Source of the DNA: Candidatus Eiseniibacteriota bacterium
GTDB taxonomy: Bacteria; Joyebacterota; Joyebacteria; Joyebacterales; Joyebacteraceae
DNA length: 60,878 nucleotides
NCBI GenBank assembly: GCA_030609365.1
Contig: JAUWCJ010000004.1
Location: forward strand, 1-60,878
Direction: 5' to 3'
Part shown: positions 36,201-43,533 of the stretch, in pieces
Layout: each line of letters begins with the position of its first letter
Numbering within the stretch: position 1 is the first letter of the stretch
Position numbers and translations under genes: made by a program
Notes under the pieces: model-generated
Seen by the model: only the letters and a program-made list of their open reading frames with translations
What the model was told of the DNA's origin: nothing
Database searches by the model: none

Positions 36201-36567
36201 GAGGCGCGAACTGGAAGCTGGGTCAATGAGGTCTCTCCCGGGCGATAGGGCGTGGGACGGCTCGCTGACCTTCCGTTACTCCCGGGGCGCCGATCCCACC
36301 AACGCCTCCTACTGGATCGACGGCGGGCTCGCGTTCTCTCCGTCCGAGCGGTGGCGGTTGAACTACTCCCTGCACTACGACCTCGATGAGGGAGAGGTCG
36401 CCAGCCAGGAATACACCATCTACAGGGACCTCCACTGCTGGGAGGCCCAATTCACCCAGCGCTATTACGACGGGGAGTGGCAGTACTACTTCCGCATCAG
36501 CGTTAAGGCGCTGCCCGAGATAAAGGCGGAGTCGGGCCAGAGGTTCATAGCCCGTTCGGTTCGCTAG
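33232..36567 (+). CDS. lptD: LPS-assembly protein LptD with N-terminal OstA/LptA-like region
   Basis: About 1111 residues, far longer than E. coli LptD (~784). GTG 33232 is chosen because a Sec signal peptide follows (KLSPTVISLLIAVATAAWPVVPSLAAV); GTG 33181 overlaps the kinase stop and is an alternative. Residues ~25-400 are repeated OstA beta-jellyroll strands (VTVTHLGATLRGAHGIYYETEG, ADRILMLRGENVVV). From ~400 comes the LptD proper: INYYVARNRIVLTGAARID, ATYTTCSDP-like GTYTTCSDPNPHYRL, IYIGEIPV-like LYIGEIPVLALPFYVFPIRKERHSGFLLPQ, then an aromatic-rich barrel to the end. It should insert LPS at the outer membrane. The four-cysteine disulfide pattern of enterobacteria is not seen. Confidence 0.86.
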   Translation: MKLSPTVISLLIAVATAAWPVVPSLAAVPDEPGSDQFVITAERVEAEEGPPGRIVWLEENVTVTHLGATLRGAHGIYYETEGHVILVGNVTGEDEGRAIACDTLDYFLDTEIAHLRGNASYSDTSATTTADRILMLRGENVVVCRGNVRSRDSGGTSELLAGSLVYDFDTGEGRASRGPVLKTYDDEGAQDGTLTADVIEFSTVDDAIRAFGDVTIEREDITALASAASLSRGGSIVLVGDPFVQQGEDRLTGNRIRVSTRDGEVSRVVSTGNARATYHIEPDEPEGDWSHGVVRGDTLTMFMEEGQPVLTTVRGHAESEHLVGESGERNFITSRTIDVLFTESLVKRVAFRGQASGTYSFPPEGLAPVEPGAPADSDTLIGPPAPAAPITFDTVAYQSNEINYYVARNRIVLTGAARIDHQTTVLLAEDIIFDPDEQILEASGNPDLREKEDRLVGAHLSYDLEGKTGTIDGGVTTFEDGLYYGDHIVREQDGALKVGHGTYTTCSDPNPHYRLVSHRMKIYMDDKVVAKPIILYIGEIPVLALPFYVFPIRKERHSGFLLPQLELGITEGEGKFVRNFGYYWAPSDYWDASVWADYYELTRWIGHVETRYKRRYMLSGSVEASFMQELVYNKRRWDLKFSHRQEMGRVWTAGASGDFRSDATYASDSNQSIQESLNRSLRSQLWVRGRWSRYSLGVTVDRREQLDAETIDELLPKVDVTATQQPIVGPDQELPGYASWLKRISFGWSARAVNDRDKAGDETVVRQGVGVKGSLKGTGKYLGWLSLSPRLNFRQDWYDRDKEGTEFPGRFTYDAGLSARTTVYGTFFPGVAGLSALRHIVEPSASFSWTPEFLQYFDENGQDRFYRFSGFGSTPRSKKSVGLSLVNKLQAKLGSGESERKVDNLLRLSTSTSYDLKKDDRPWSDLVTGLEVRPGPAVSMRWNARHDAYDGAIENSTVTATVNLSGQPSAVSAEPWEDRVAQTDSPADQLRRELEAGSMRSLPGDRAWDGSLTFRYSRGADPTNASYWIDGGLAFSPSERWRLNYSLHYDLDEGEVASQEYTIYRDLHCWEAQFTQRYYDGEWQYYFRISVKALPEIKAESGQRFIARSVR

Positions 36568-36654
36568 CGGCCTGTTGTCGCTGTGTCCACTATATCACAC
36601 TTGTTCCTGTTTCACAGACAGGCCCATTGCTAGGCGCTTCGCGGACGATTCCTA

Positions 36655-36683
36655 TTGACAAGATGTAGGGTGTGCTGTAGTTT
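36655..36683 (+). promoter_or_regulatory. Promoter for the HU gene
   Basis: Perfect TTGACA (36655-36660), 17-bp spacer, TAGTTT (36678-36683, three of six matches). It lies in the 182-bp gap after lptD and predicts a ~60-nt leader. Confidence 0.5.
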
Positions 36684-36749
36684 GCCCCCACGTTTTGGGC
36701 ATTCTTTGTGGAAGCGTTGGCAGGCAAAGGGCTGAGAGGGGGCCAAGGT

Positions 36750-37034
36750 ATGAACAAGGCTGAGCTGATCGAGAAGCTGGCAACAAGAGCAGAAATGTCG
36801 AACAGAGCCGCCAAGGATGTTGTTGACGCGCTTTTCGGCATCGACGGTGGCATCATCTCCAGTGAGCTCAAGGCCAAGGGCAAGGTCCAAGTCACCGGTT
36901 TTGGTACGTTCAGTGCGCCCCGCCGGCCCACTCGCGACTGGCGGATCCCGGGCACGGACAAGACCAAGCGCGTCGCCGCCCACTACTACCCGAAGTTCAA
37001 GGCCGGCAAGTCGCTGAAGGAGTTCGTGAAGTAG
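36750..37034 (+). CDS. HU/IHF-family DNA-binding protein
   Basis: 94 residues from ATG 36750 (MNKAELIEKLATRAEMSNRAAKDVVDALF), the standard HU opening, then VTGFGTFSAPRRPTRDWRIPGT and AAHYYPKFKAGKSLKEFV. The usual GRNPQTG/RxARxGRNP arm motif is altered to RPTRDWRIPGT, so its DNA contacts may differ. It packages and bends DNA as a dimer. It is monocistronic by appearance, with its own promoter and a terminator hairpin. Confidence 0.93.
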   Translation: MNKAELIEKLATRAEMSNRAAKDVVDALFGIDGGIISSELKAKGKVQVTGFGTFSAPRRPTRDWRIPGTDKTKRVAAHYYPKFKAGKSLKEFVK

Positions 37035-37062
37035 CTGCGATCCTTCGTTGTACGAGGATGTC

Positions 37063-37097
37063 GAGAGAGGCGGGGGATCAGCGATCTTCCGTCTCTC
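37063..37097 (+). terminator. Terminator hairpin after HU
   Basis: Stem GAGAGA-(GG)-CGGGGGATC with GATCTTCCG-TCTCTC around an AGC loop, one two-base bulge and two G-T pairs, followed by TTCCTGT. About 30 bp after the HU stop. Confidence 0.6.
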
Positions 37098-37279
37098 TTC
37101 CTGTACCGGACCTTGTGGCGCGGAGACCCGCGACCACGCGGACGCCGGCAGGCGGAGGGGGTTGACCGCTGTCGGAACCGAACGAGGTTGACAGACGCTC
37201 CCACTGTGTCGCAGGATGAAGCAGGAGATGATCCTACTCTGGAAGCAGTGGAGCAGAGTAGATTCGAACGGAGGAGCAG

Positions 37280-37618
37280 ATGGGCGAGTTCACCGGGCTT
37301 CTGGAGCTTCTGGGCGCCCTGTTCCGCCTCTTCGGGTTGGGGCAGAACGCGATCTTCCCGGCGATCGGGCTTCTGATAGTGTTCTTTCTGATAGCGGTCC
37401 CGGTAGGGCTCGCGGCGCAGTCGGGGCGTGTTCGCACCGGCAGGGCCGGGATGACAGGTGAGAGGGGCGTGGCTGTCACGGACCTCCGGCCCGGAGGGCG
37501 CGTGCACGTCCACGGCGAGTACTGGAACGCCGTTTCGGATGAGGAGGTGTCCTCGGGTGATGCCGTCGAGGTCGAGTCCGTCACTGGAATGGTCCTGAAA
37601 GTGAAGCTGGTCGGATAG
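37280..37618 (+). CDS. NfeD-like short protein (membrane helix plus OB fold)
   Basis: 112 residues from ATG 37280, preceded by GGAGGAGCAG. One hydrophobic helix ([23 protein letters not shown]) and a C-terminal OB-fold with [34 protein letters not shown] and [15 protein letters not shown], the hallmark of short NfeD1b-type proteins. They form a pair with slipin/flotillin-like SPFH proteins in membrane microdomains; here the SPFH gene is 10 bp downstream. The 245-bp gap upstream holds only the HU terminator. Confidence 0.87.
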   Translation: MGEFTGLLELLGALFRLFGLGQNAIFPAIGLLIVFFLIAVPVGLAAQSGRVRTGRAGMTGERGVAVTDLRPGGRVHVHGEYWNAVSDEEVSSGDAVEVESVTGMVLKVKLVG

Positions 37619-37628
37619 GAGGTGCCGT

Positions 37629-38381
37629 ATGGGCGGGATCCTGATCATCGCATTGGTGGTGCTGGTTCTCCTCAAGATGTCGATCTACGTGCTGAAAGAG
37701 TACGAGCGAGCGGTCGTGTTCCGTCTGGGGCGGCTGGCCGGCGTCAGGGGTCCCGGGCTCATCCTCGTCATACCCTTCATCGACCGCGTGGTGCGTGTTG
37801 GCCTGCGGATAGTCGCGATGGACGTGCCGCCTCAGGATGTGGTGACGAAGGACAACGTCTCCGTCAAGGTGAACGCCGTCGTGTACTTCCGCGTCTTCGA
37901 GCCGGACAAGGCCATCGTGGAGGTGCAGGACTACAACTACGCGACCTCTCAGCTCTCCCAGACCACGCTCAGGAGCGTGATCGGCGGCGCGGAGCTCGAC
38001 GAGCTCCTGTCCGCGCGAGAGAAGATCAACATCGAGCTGCAGTCGATCCTGGACCGCCAGACCGACAGCTGGGGCATCAAGGTCTCGGCCGTCGAGGTCA
38101 AGCACGTCGACCTTCCCGACACCATGCAGCGCGCACTGGCGAAGCAGGCGGAGGCCGAGCGAGAGCGACGCGCCAAGGTGATTCACGCGCTAGGTGAGCT
38201 GCAGGCCTCGGAGAAGCTGTCCCAGGCCGCCGCCGTGCTGGCCGTTGAGCCCACGTCCATTCAGCTCCGCTTCCTCCAGACGCTGAGTGAGATCGCCGTT
38301 GAGAAGAACTCGACGATCGTGTTCCCGGTCCCGATAGACCTCGTCGAGCACTTCATGAAGGGAAAGAAGGATACCGACTAG
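37629..38381 (+). CDS. Slipin/stomatin-like SPFH-domain protein
   Basis: 250 residues from ATG 37629 (GGAGGTG upstream). A short N-terminal membrane helix ([21 protein letters not shown]) leads into the SPFH domain: [65 protein letters not shown]-type [35 protein letters not shown]. It forms membrane-associated oligomers, probably with the NfeD partner, and might affect membrane proteostasis. Bacterial slipins are usually 250-260 residues. A terminator hairpin follows 14 bp after the stop. Confidence 0.93.
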   Translation: MGGILIIALVVLVLLKMSIYVLKEYERAVVFRLGRLAGVRGPGLILVIPFIDRVVRVGLRIVAMDVPPQDVVTKDNVSVKVNAVVYFRVFEPDKAIVEVQDYNYATSQLSQTTLRSVIGGAELDELLSAREKINIELQSILDRQTDSWGIKVSAVEVKHVDLPDTMQRALAKQAEAERERRAKVIHALGELQASEKLSQAAAVLAVEPTSIQLRFLQTLSEIAVEKNSTIVFPVPIDLVEHFMKGKKDTD

Positions 38382-38395
38382 CCCGAACTGTCAAG

Positions 38396-38422
38396 GGCCG
38401 GGTGGGTCGTCACCACCCGGCC
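38396..38422 (+). terminator. Terminator hairpin after the slipin gene
   Basis: Perfect 10-bp stem GGCCGGGTGG/CCACCCGGCC around a 7-nt loop (GTCGTCA), followed by a short TCTCT tract. Confidence 0.6.
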
Positions 38423-38444
38423 TCTCTGCATCCAAGGTGAACAG

Positions 38445-40130
38445 ATGATCTTGAGCGGGTCCAAGTACCAATGGAAGCTGGCGTCCACGGAACCCGGACT
38501 GGCGTCCGACATCAGCCGCGCGGCCGGCGTCTCGGAGCCCTTTGCCCGCGTGCTCGCGGCCAGGGGCGTCGGATCCGCGGACGAGGCGATCCGCTATCTC
38601 GCTGCTCTTGATGATCCTCTTCCTGACGCGCACCTGCTGCCGGACGCGGGTCGGGTGGTGGAGAGGGTGCGATCGGCGCTGGAGTCAAAGGAGCTTATCG
38701 CGGTGCACGGCCACGACGACGCCGACGGTGTGACCGCGACGACGGTAATGATGGAGGCTCTGGACCAGCTGGGCGCCTCGGTCGTCTCATATATCCCGGA
38801 CCGGAAGACGGAGGGGCACGGGCTCACCCGCGCCGAGCTGGACCGGCTGCACGGGGCGGGGGTCGGTCTCATCATCACCGTCGACAGCTGCGTCAGCGAC
38901 AGGGAGTTCATCAGATACGGCAACGAGCTTGGGATCGACACGATAGTCACTGACCATCACGAGATCCCACCGGAGTTGCCTCCCGCCGTCGCCATAGTCG
39001 ATCCGAAGCTGCCCGACTCACGCTTCCCCTACAGGTTCATGGCCGGCGTCGGTGTGGCGCTCAGGGTGGCCGACCTTCTCATGGACGATCTGCGCGGCGA
39101 GTTCGGTCCCGCAGGAGAGAACGTCCCCTGGTACGGGCCGAACTGGCGACAGGAATCGCTCGCGCTGGTCGCCGTCGGCTCCATCGCGGACAAGGTCCCG
39201 CTGACGGGTGACAACAGGTCACTCGTGACGCAGGGGCTCGCGGCGGCGCCAGGCACGAACCGCGTGGGCCTGAGGGCCGCGCTGGAGGAGGGACGCCTGT
39301 GGGGTCGGGAGCTCTCTCCCGAGGACGTCCGGGATTCGCTCGGACGACTCATGGGGCGCGCCCCGGGCGACTCACCTGGCACACAGAAGGCACTCGACCT
39401 TCTGGCGATGCGGGACCCGGACGACGCCCGCGCTCTCGCTGCCTCGCTCTTCGAGCGTCAGTCGAAATGGCGGGATGAAGCTGTGGCCGCGTGGAGGAAG
39501 GTGCGCGAGGACTTCGAGCGTGACGGTACCGCCGCGTCGTCGCCGGTGATCGTTCTCGAGACCGATGTGCCGGTCGGCACGGCGGGGTACGTCGCGTCGA
39601 GGCTCACCGAGGAGACCGGGCGTCCCGTGATCATGGTCGGCAGGCGCAGCTCGGAGGTGATGGCGGAAGCGAGGGGGCCCGTGGGGTTCAACTTCGTCGA
39701 TGCCTTCGCCAGCATGCGCGAGCTCTTCATCGGGTACGGCGGGCATCCGCGCGCGGCCGGGTTCTCCATGGTCCCGTCTCAGATGCCCCGGTTCAGAGAG
39801 AGAATGGACGACTTCACCCGGTCGAACCCGCCGGAGCCGGACCCCCGCCGGATCGACGCGGAACTCCGGCTTGAGGAGACGACGCCCGAGCTCGGGCGGG
39901 AGTTCGAGCTGATGAAGCCCTTCGGTCAGGGAAACCGAAGAGCCGTGCTCCTCGCGTGCCGCGTGACGTCAGCGACACTCGGTGATATCGAGGCGAGAGG
40001 TGTGAGGTTCGGGACCCCGGTGAGGATCGGCGAGACGCCGACGGACGTGGTCTTCAGGCTGCGCAATTCCGAAGGCGTGGCGCTCGTCAGCATCCTCGAT
40101 ACGATCGCATCCAGTACATCCGGAGGATGA
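38445..40130 (+). CDS. recJ: RecJ-like single-stranded-DNA exonuclease (DHH/DHHA1)
   Basis: 561 residues. DHH motifs: motif I IAVHGHDDADGVTAT, motif II TVDSCVSD, motif III VTDHHEIPPELP, motif IV DPKLPDSRFPYRFMAGVGVALR. The DHHA1 region carries GYGGHPRAAGFSM and the C-terminal OB region ELMKPFGQGNRRAVLLA, both RecJ hallmarks. It degrades ssDNA 5'-3' in recombinational and mismatch repair; the NHD of motif I reads DDAD, a small variation from the usual DYDxDG. ATG 38445 has a plausible GGTGAACAG upstream. It overlaps rsmI by 4 bp. Confidence 0.9.
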   Translation: MILSGSKYQWKLASTEPGLASDISRAAGVSEPFARVLAARGVGSADEAIRYLAALDDPLPDAHLLPDAGRVVERVRSALESKELIAVHGHDDADGVTATTVMMEALDQLGASVVSYIPDRKTEGHGLTRAELDRLHGAGVGLIITVDSCVSDREFIRYGNELGIDTIVTDHHEIPPELPPAVAIVDPKLPDSRFPYRFMAGVGVALRVADLLMDDLRGEFGPAGENVPWYGPNWRQESLALVAVGSIADKVPLTGDNRSLVTQGLAAAPGTNRVGLRAALEEGRLWGRELSPEDVRDSLGRLMGRAPGDSPGTQKALDLLAMRDPDDARALAASLFERQSKWRDEAVAAWRKVREDFERDGTAASSPVIVLETDVPVGTAGYVASRLTEETGRPVIMVGRRSSEVMAEARGPVGFNFVDAFASMRELFIGYGGHPRAAGFSMVPSQMPRFRERMDDFTRSNPPEPDPRRIDAELRLEETTPELGREFELMKPFGQGNRRAVLLACRVTSATLGDIEARGVRFGTPVRIGETPTDVVFRLRNSEGVALVSILDTIASSTSGG

Positions 40131-40888
40131 AAGAGGTGACGGACTCGGACGGAGCGGTGGAGACTGGCCGGCTGTTCGTCGTGGCGACGCCCATCGGCAA
40201 CCTGGGCGACGCGACGCCGCGTTCGATAGAGATCCTGAGGTCCGTCGACGCGATCGCCGCCGAGGACACCAGACGCACCAGGAAGCTCCTGACGCACTTC
40301 GGCATCACGACGCGCCTGCTGTCGTACCACGATCACAACGAGGAGCGAGCCTCACGTGACGTGCTGAAGCGCATCGAGGCCGGCTACGACATCGCGCTCG
40401 TCAGTGATGCGGGAACGCCGCTCGTGGCCGACCCGGGCTACCGCCTGGTCTCCGCGTGCGCGGAACGAGGGCTCGAGGTCGTCGCCATTCCCGGTCCCTC
40501 AGCGGTGGTCGCGGCGCTGTCGATCGCCGGGCTTCCCCCGCAGCCCTTCCACTTCGCCGGCTACCTGCCCCGGAAGAGCGGTCAGCGCAGGAGTAGGCTG
40601 GCCTCCCTCGCCGAGCTTGCCTGTACCGTGGTCTACTACGAGTCGCCCCACAGGATCGCCGCGGCTCTCAAGGACATGCACGAGGTGCTTGGGGATCGGC
40701 AGGCCGTGGTGGCCCGCGAGCTGACCAAGGTCCATGAGGAGATCCTGCGCGGGACCCTGGGGGAGCTGTCGGCGATGGCCGAGAGCCGGCGTCTCAAGGG
40801 AGAGATCGTCGTCGTGGTTGGATGTCCGGGGAAAGACGGGGGTCGAGGCGGGGTCACACGGGAAGAGGTTGACACCTCGGTTTTATGA
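40127..40888 (+). CDS. rsmI: 16S rRNA 2'-O-ribose C1402 methyltransferase RsmI
   Basis: 253 residues; ATG overlaps the recJ-like stop (ATGA). Family motifs: LFVVATPIGNLGDATPRSIEILRSVDAIAAEDTR, LLSYHDHNEERAS, LVSDAGTPLVADPGYRLV, IPGPSAVVAALSIAGL, YESPHRIAAALKDM and VARELTKVHEEILRGTLGEL. SAM-dependent methylation of C1402 in the ribosomal decoding centre. The C-terminal tail after GEIVVVVGCPG is short. Confidence 0.96.
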   Translation: MKEVTDSDGAVETGRLFVVATPIGNLGDATPRSIEILRSVDAIAAEDTRRTRKLLTHFGITTRLLSYHDHNEERASRDVLKRIEAGYDIALVSDAGTPLVADPGYRLVSACAERGLEVVAIPGPSAVVAALSIAGLPPQPFHFAGYLPRKSGQRRSRLASLAELACTVVYYESPHRIAAALKDMHEVLGDRQAVVARELTKVHEEILRGTLGELSAMAESRRLKGEIVVVVGCPGKDGGRGGVTREEVDTSVL

Positions 40889-40898
40889 GTGCTAAACT
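40869..40898 (+). promoter_or_regulatory. Promoter overlapping a degenerate CIRCE-like operator
   Basis: Perfect TTGACA (40869-40874), an 18-bp spacer and TAAACT (40893-40898, four of six). GAGTGCTAA, a perfect CIRCE right half, sits at 40887-40895, and TTGACACCT, exactly nine bases upstream of it, matches the left half at five of nine positions. Possible HrcA influence is inference. Confidence 0.45.
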
Positions 40899-40956
40899 GT
40901 TATGTTCACGGGGGAGTGTCGTCAGAAGTTCTCCGTTACGAGGTGAGTGCACGAGC

Positions 40957-41553
40957 ATGTCGGCTCGCAGGCTAAAGAACAAAGTCCGTGGATTCCTTGG
41001 TCCTACCGCGCGACTCGTGGCCGATCTGGGGATCCCTCCCGCGGCGATCACGTTCGCGGGACTGGTTCTGTCCGTTTTCTCCGGATGGGGCATTGCCACC
41101 GGGCATTTTCTGCGCGCGGGCATCCTGTTGATACTCGCGGGTTTCTGCGACATGATCGACGGCGAGACCGCCAGAGCCGGGAACAAGGCGACCGCGTCGG
41201 GCGCCTTTCTCGACTCGACGGTCGACCGGTACTCTGAGATCGTCGTGTTGCTCGGGGCGCTCTTCTACTATATGGCCAGGACTCACGCGGCGCCGGAGGT
41301 TGGGACCGCAGTGGCGGTTTTCGCCGCGCTCGCCGGTTCCCTGATGGTAAGCTATACGCGGGCACGCGCTGAGGCCGTTGGGACGAGCTGTGAGGTCGGA
41401 CTAACAGAGCGGCCCGAGCGCATGATCATACTCATCGCCGGCGCGTTGCTGGGCGCCGGGGCCTTCAGAGTGGCGATCTGGGTACTTGCCGTGCTCGCCA
41501 ATCTGACGGCCATACAACGGATCCGTCACGTCCTGGTCGCCACGAGGGACTGA
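40957..41553 (+). CDS. CDP-alcohol phosphatidyltransferase (phosphatidylinositol-phosphate synthase-like)
   Basis: 198 residues from ATG 40957; ATG 40885, overlapping the rsmI stop, lies inside the promoter and is less likely. The complete family motif is visible, DMIDGETAR-8[11 protein letters not shown], i.e. D-xx-DG-xx-AR-8x-G-xxx-D-xxx-D. Five or six membrane helices. Because inositol-1-phosphate synthase follows immediately, the acceptor is probably inositol phosphate, giving phosphatidylinositol phosphate, as in actinobacteria and archaea. PgsA-type glycerol phosphate use cannot be excluded from sequence. Confidence 0.85.
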   Translation: MSARRLKNKVRGFLGPTARLVADLGIPPAAITFAGLVLSVFSGWGIATGHFLRAGILLILAGFCDMIDGETARAGNKATASGAFLDSTVDRYSEIVVLLGALFYYMARTHAAPEVGTAVAVFAALAGSLMVSYTRARAEAVGTSCEVGLTERPERMIILIAGALLGAGAFRVAIWVLAVLANLTAIQRIRHVLVATRD

Positions 41554-41591
41554 CGGGGCCGCCACTCTATGTATCACTGGGGGTAGCGTTC

Positions 41592-42758
41592 ATGGGAGAC
41601 AAGAAGAAGGTCAGAGTAGCGATCATTGGATTGGGGAACTGCGCGTCCTCCCTTGTGCAGGGAGTGGAGTACTACAAGAACGCGCCGGTCGATGCGTTCG
41701 TGCCGGGACTGATGCACGTCAATCTCGGCGGCTACCACATCGGTGACATCGAGTTTTCGGCCGCGATCGACATCGACAAGAACAAGGTGGGGCGGGACGT
41801 CTCCGAGGCCATCTTCACTGGTCCGAACAACACCTACAAGTTCAGCGACGTGCCGGATCTCGGGGTGACGGTCGCGCGGGGTATGACGCACGACGGTTTG
41901 GGGAAGTACCTCTCCGAGATCATCGAGAAGGCGCCCGGTCCGACCGATGACATCGTCGAGCTCCTCAAGGACACCGGAACCGACGTCGTGATCAGCTTCC
42001 TGCCCGTCGGCAGCGAAGAGGCGACCAAGTGGTACGTCGAGCAGATCCTCGAGGCCGGGTGCGGTTTCGTCAACGGTATTCCGGTCTTCATCGCGCGTGA
42101 GCCCTACTGGCAGCAGCGCTTCGAGAAGAAGGGCCTGCCGGTCATGGGAGACGACGTCAAGTCGCAGGTTGGCGCGACCATCGTGCACCGCGTGCTGACC
42201 AGGCTCTTTCGGGAGAGGGGAGTCAAGCTCGAGAGGACCAGCCAGCTCAACGTCGGAGGGAACACGGACTTCCTGAACATGCTCGAGCGTTCGCGTCTCG
42301 AGTCGAAGAAGATCTCCAAGACGAACGCGGTGACGTCGCAGCTCGACTACGACATCGGTGCGGACAACGTCCACATCGGCCCGTCCGACTACATCCCGTG
42401 GCTGACCGACAGGAAGTGGGCCTACGTGCGGATGGAGGGCACGACCTTCGGCGATGTCCCGCTCAACGCCGAGCTCAAGCTTGAGGTCTGGGACTCGCCC
42501 AACTCGGCCGGTGTCATGATCGACGCCGTCCGCTGCATGAAGCTCGCGCTCGACAACGGTCTGAAGGGGGCCGTCGAGGGACCGTCCTCGTACTTCTTCA
42601 AGTCGCCGCCTACTCAGTACACCGACGACGAGGCCCGACGGGCGACCGAGGACTACATCACCAAGCACGCTCAGAAGGGCTGGTCCTCCGAGGAGAGCAC
42701 TCCCGAGGACGCTCTGGACGTGCAGCAGCAGGAACTCGTCGAGGAGCTGTCGAGCTAG
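41592..42758 (+). CDS. ino1: Inositol-3-phosphate synthase (MIPS)
   Basis: 388 residues, the shorter prokaryotic form. N-terminal Rossmann [23 protein letters not shown], then [41 protein letters not shown], and the conserved [14 protein letters not shown]...[13 protein letters not shown] active-site block with catalytic lysines. Converts glucose-6-phosphate to inositol-3-phosphate via NAD+. It lies 38 bp after the CDP-alcohol phosphotransferase. The C-terminal ~35 residues are an acidic tail. Confidence 0.93.
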   Translation: MGDKKKVRVAIIGLGNCASSLVQGVEYYKNAPVDAFVPGLMHVNLGGYHIGDIEFSAAIDIDKNKVGRDVSEAIFTGPNNTYKFSDVPDLGVTVARGMTHDGLGKYLSEIIEKAPGPTDDIVELLKDTGTDVVISFLPVGSEEATKWYVEQILEAGCGFVNGIPVFIAREPYWQQRFEKKGLPVMGDDVKSQVGATIVHRVLTRLFRERGVKLERTSQLNVGGNTDFLNMLERSRLESKKISKTNAVTSQLDYDIGADNVHIGPSDYIPWLTDRKWAYVRMEGTTFGDVPLNAELKLEVWDSPNSAGVMIDAVRCMKLALDNGLKGAVEGPSSYFFKSPPTQYTDDEARRATEDYITKHAQKGWSSEESTPEDALDVQQQELVEELSS

Positions 42759-42811
42759 TCCGAGGGAGCTTGGTTCCCACGCGGCGGCCACGAGGTTCAG
42801 ACGATCATCTT

Positions 42812-42836
42812 CGAGGCCGGGCATCGCCCGGCCTCG
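42812..42836 (+). terminator. Terminator hairpin after ino1
   Basis: Perfect 11-bp stem CGAGGCCGGGC/GCCCGGCCTCG around an ATC loop, followed by TTCACA. It closes the inositol-lipid transcription unit before tmk. Confidence 0.6.
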
Positions 42837-42864
42837 TTCACACACGGCGCCACGGGGGCTTCTC

Positions 42865-43533
42865 ATGTCTCGGTACCCAGGTCTCTTCATCACGTTCGAG
42901 GGCGTGGAGGGATGCGGGAAGTCCACGCAGGCGCAGGTGCTGCTCGAGCGGCTGCGCGCCGACGGCTTGCCCGTGACCCTGAGCCGGGAGCCCGGTGGAA
43001 CGCCGGTCGGCGAGTGGTGCAGAGAGATCCTGCTGGACACCGGGCACACCGGCATGGAGGCGGCCACCGAACTCTTCCTCTACCTGGCTTCCCGAGCGGA
43101 GCACGTCGCGAAGGTGATCATCCCGGGGCTCGAGGCGGGCGAGGTTGTCATATCAGACAGATTCGGCGATGCCAGCGTGGCGTATCAGGGCGGCGGCAGG
43201 GGCTTGGGTCCTGCGACCGTGGAAGCGTTGAACCAAGTTGCCACTGGTGGCGTCAAACCGGATATGACCTTTCTCATGGACCTCGATCCCGAGGAGGGCC
43301 TGGACAGGCTCGTCAGGGAACGTGGAGAGCACGCGCGTGACCGTATAGAGAGCGAGGTGCTCGACTTCCACAAGAGGGTGAGGGAAGTCTACCTGGAATC
43401 ATCGAGACGGGAGCCCGCGCGGTTCGTGGTCATTGATGCGAGGCTCTCGCGCGAGGAGATAGAGGCGCAGGTGAAGGCCGCTGTCGATGAGCTCCTCGGA
43501 GAGCGGGGCATGCGAACGGGAAGGACACCATGA
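42865..43533 (+). CDS. tmk: Thymidylate kinase
   Basis: 222 residues. P-loop FEGVEGCGKSTQAQVLLERL, VTLSREPGGTPVGEWCREILL, DR motif ISDRFGDASVAYQGGGRGLG and the lid region RLVRERGEHARDRIESE. dTMP to dTDP with ATP. The lid lacks extra basic residues in the P-loop (E. coli type carries them in the lid); the LVRERGE lid fits the E. coli class. ATGA overlap with the next gene. Confidence 0.96.
   Translation: MSRYPGLFITFEGVEGCGKSTQAQVLLERLRADGLPVTLSREPGGTPVGEWCREILLDTGHTGMEAATELFLYLASRAEHVAKVIIPGLEAGEVVISDRFGDASVAYQGGGRGLGPATVEALNQVATGGVKPDMTFLMDLDPEEGLDRLVRERGEHARDRIESEVLDFHKRVREVYLESSRREPARFVVIDARLSREEIEAQVKAAVDELLGERGMRTGRTP

Noticed and set aside
37188-37216. TTGACA upstream of nfeD as a promoter
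   Set aside because: No acceptable -10 box at 16-18 bp; the spacing leads to GCAGGA.
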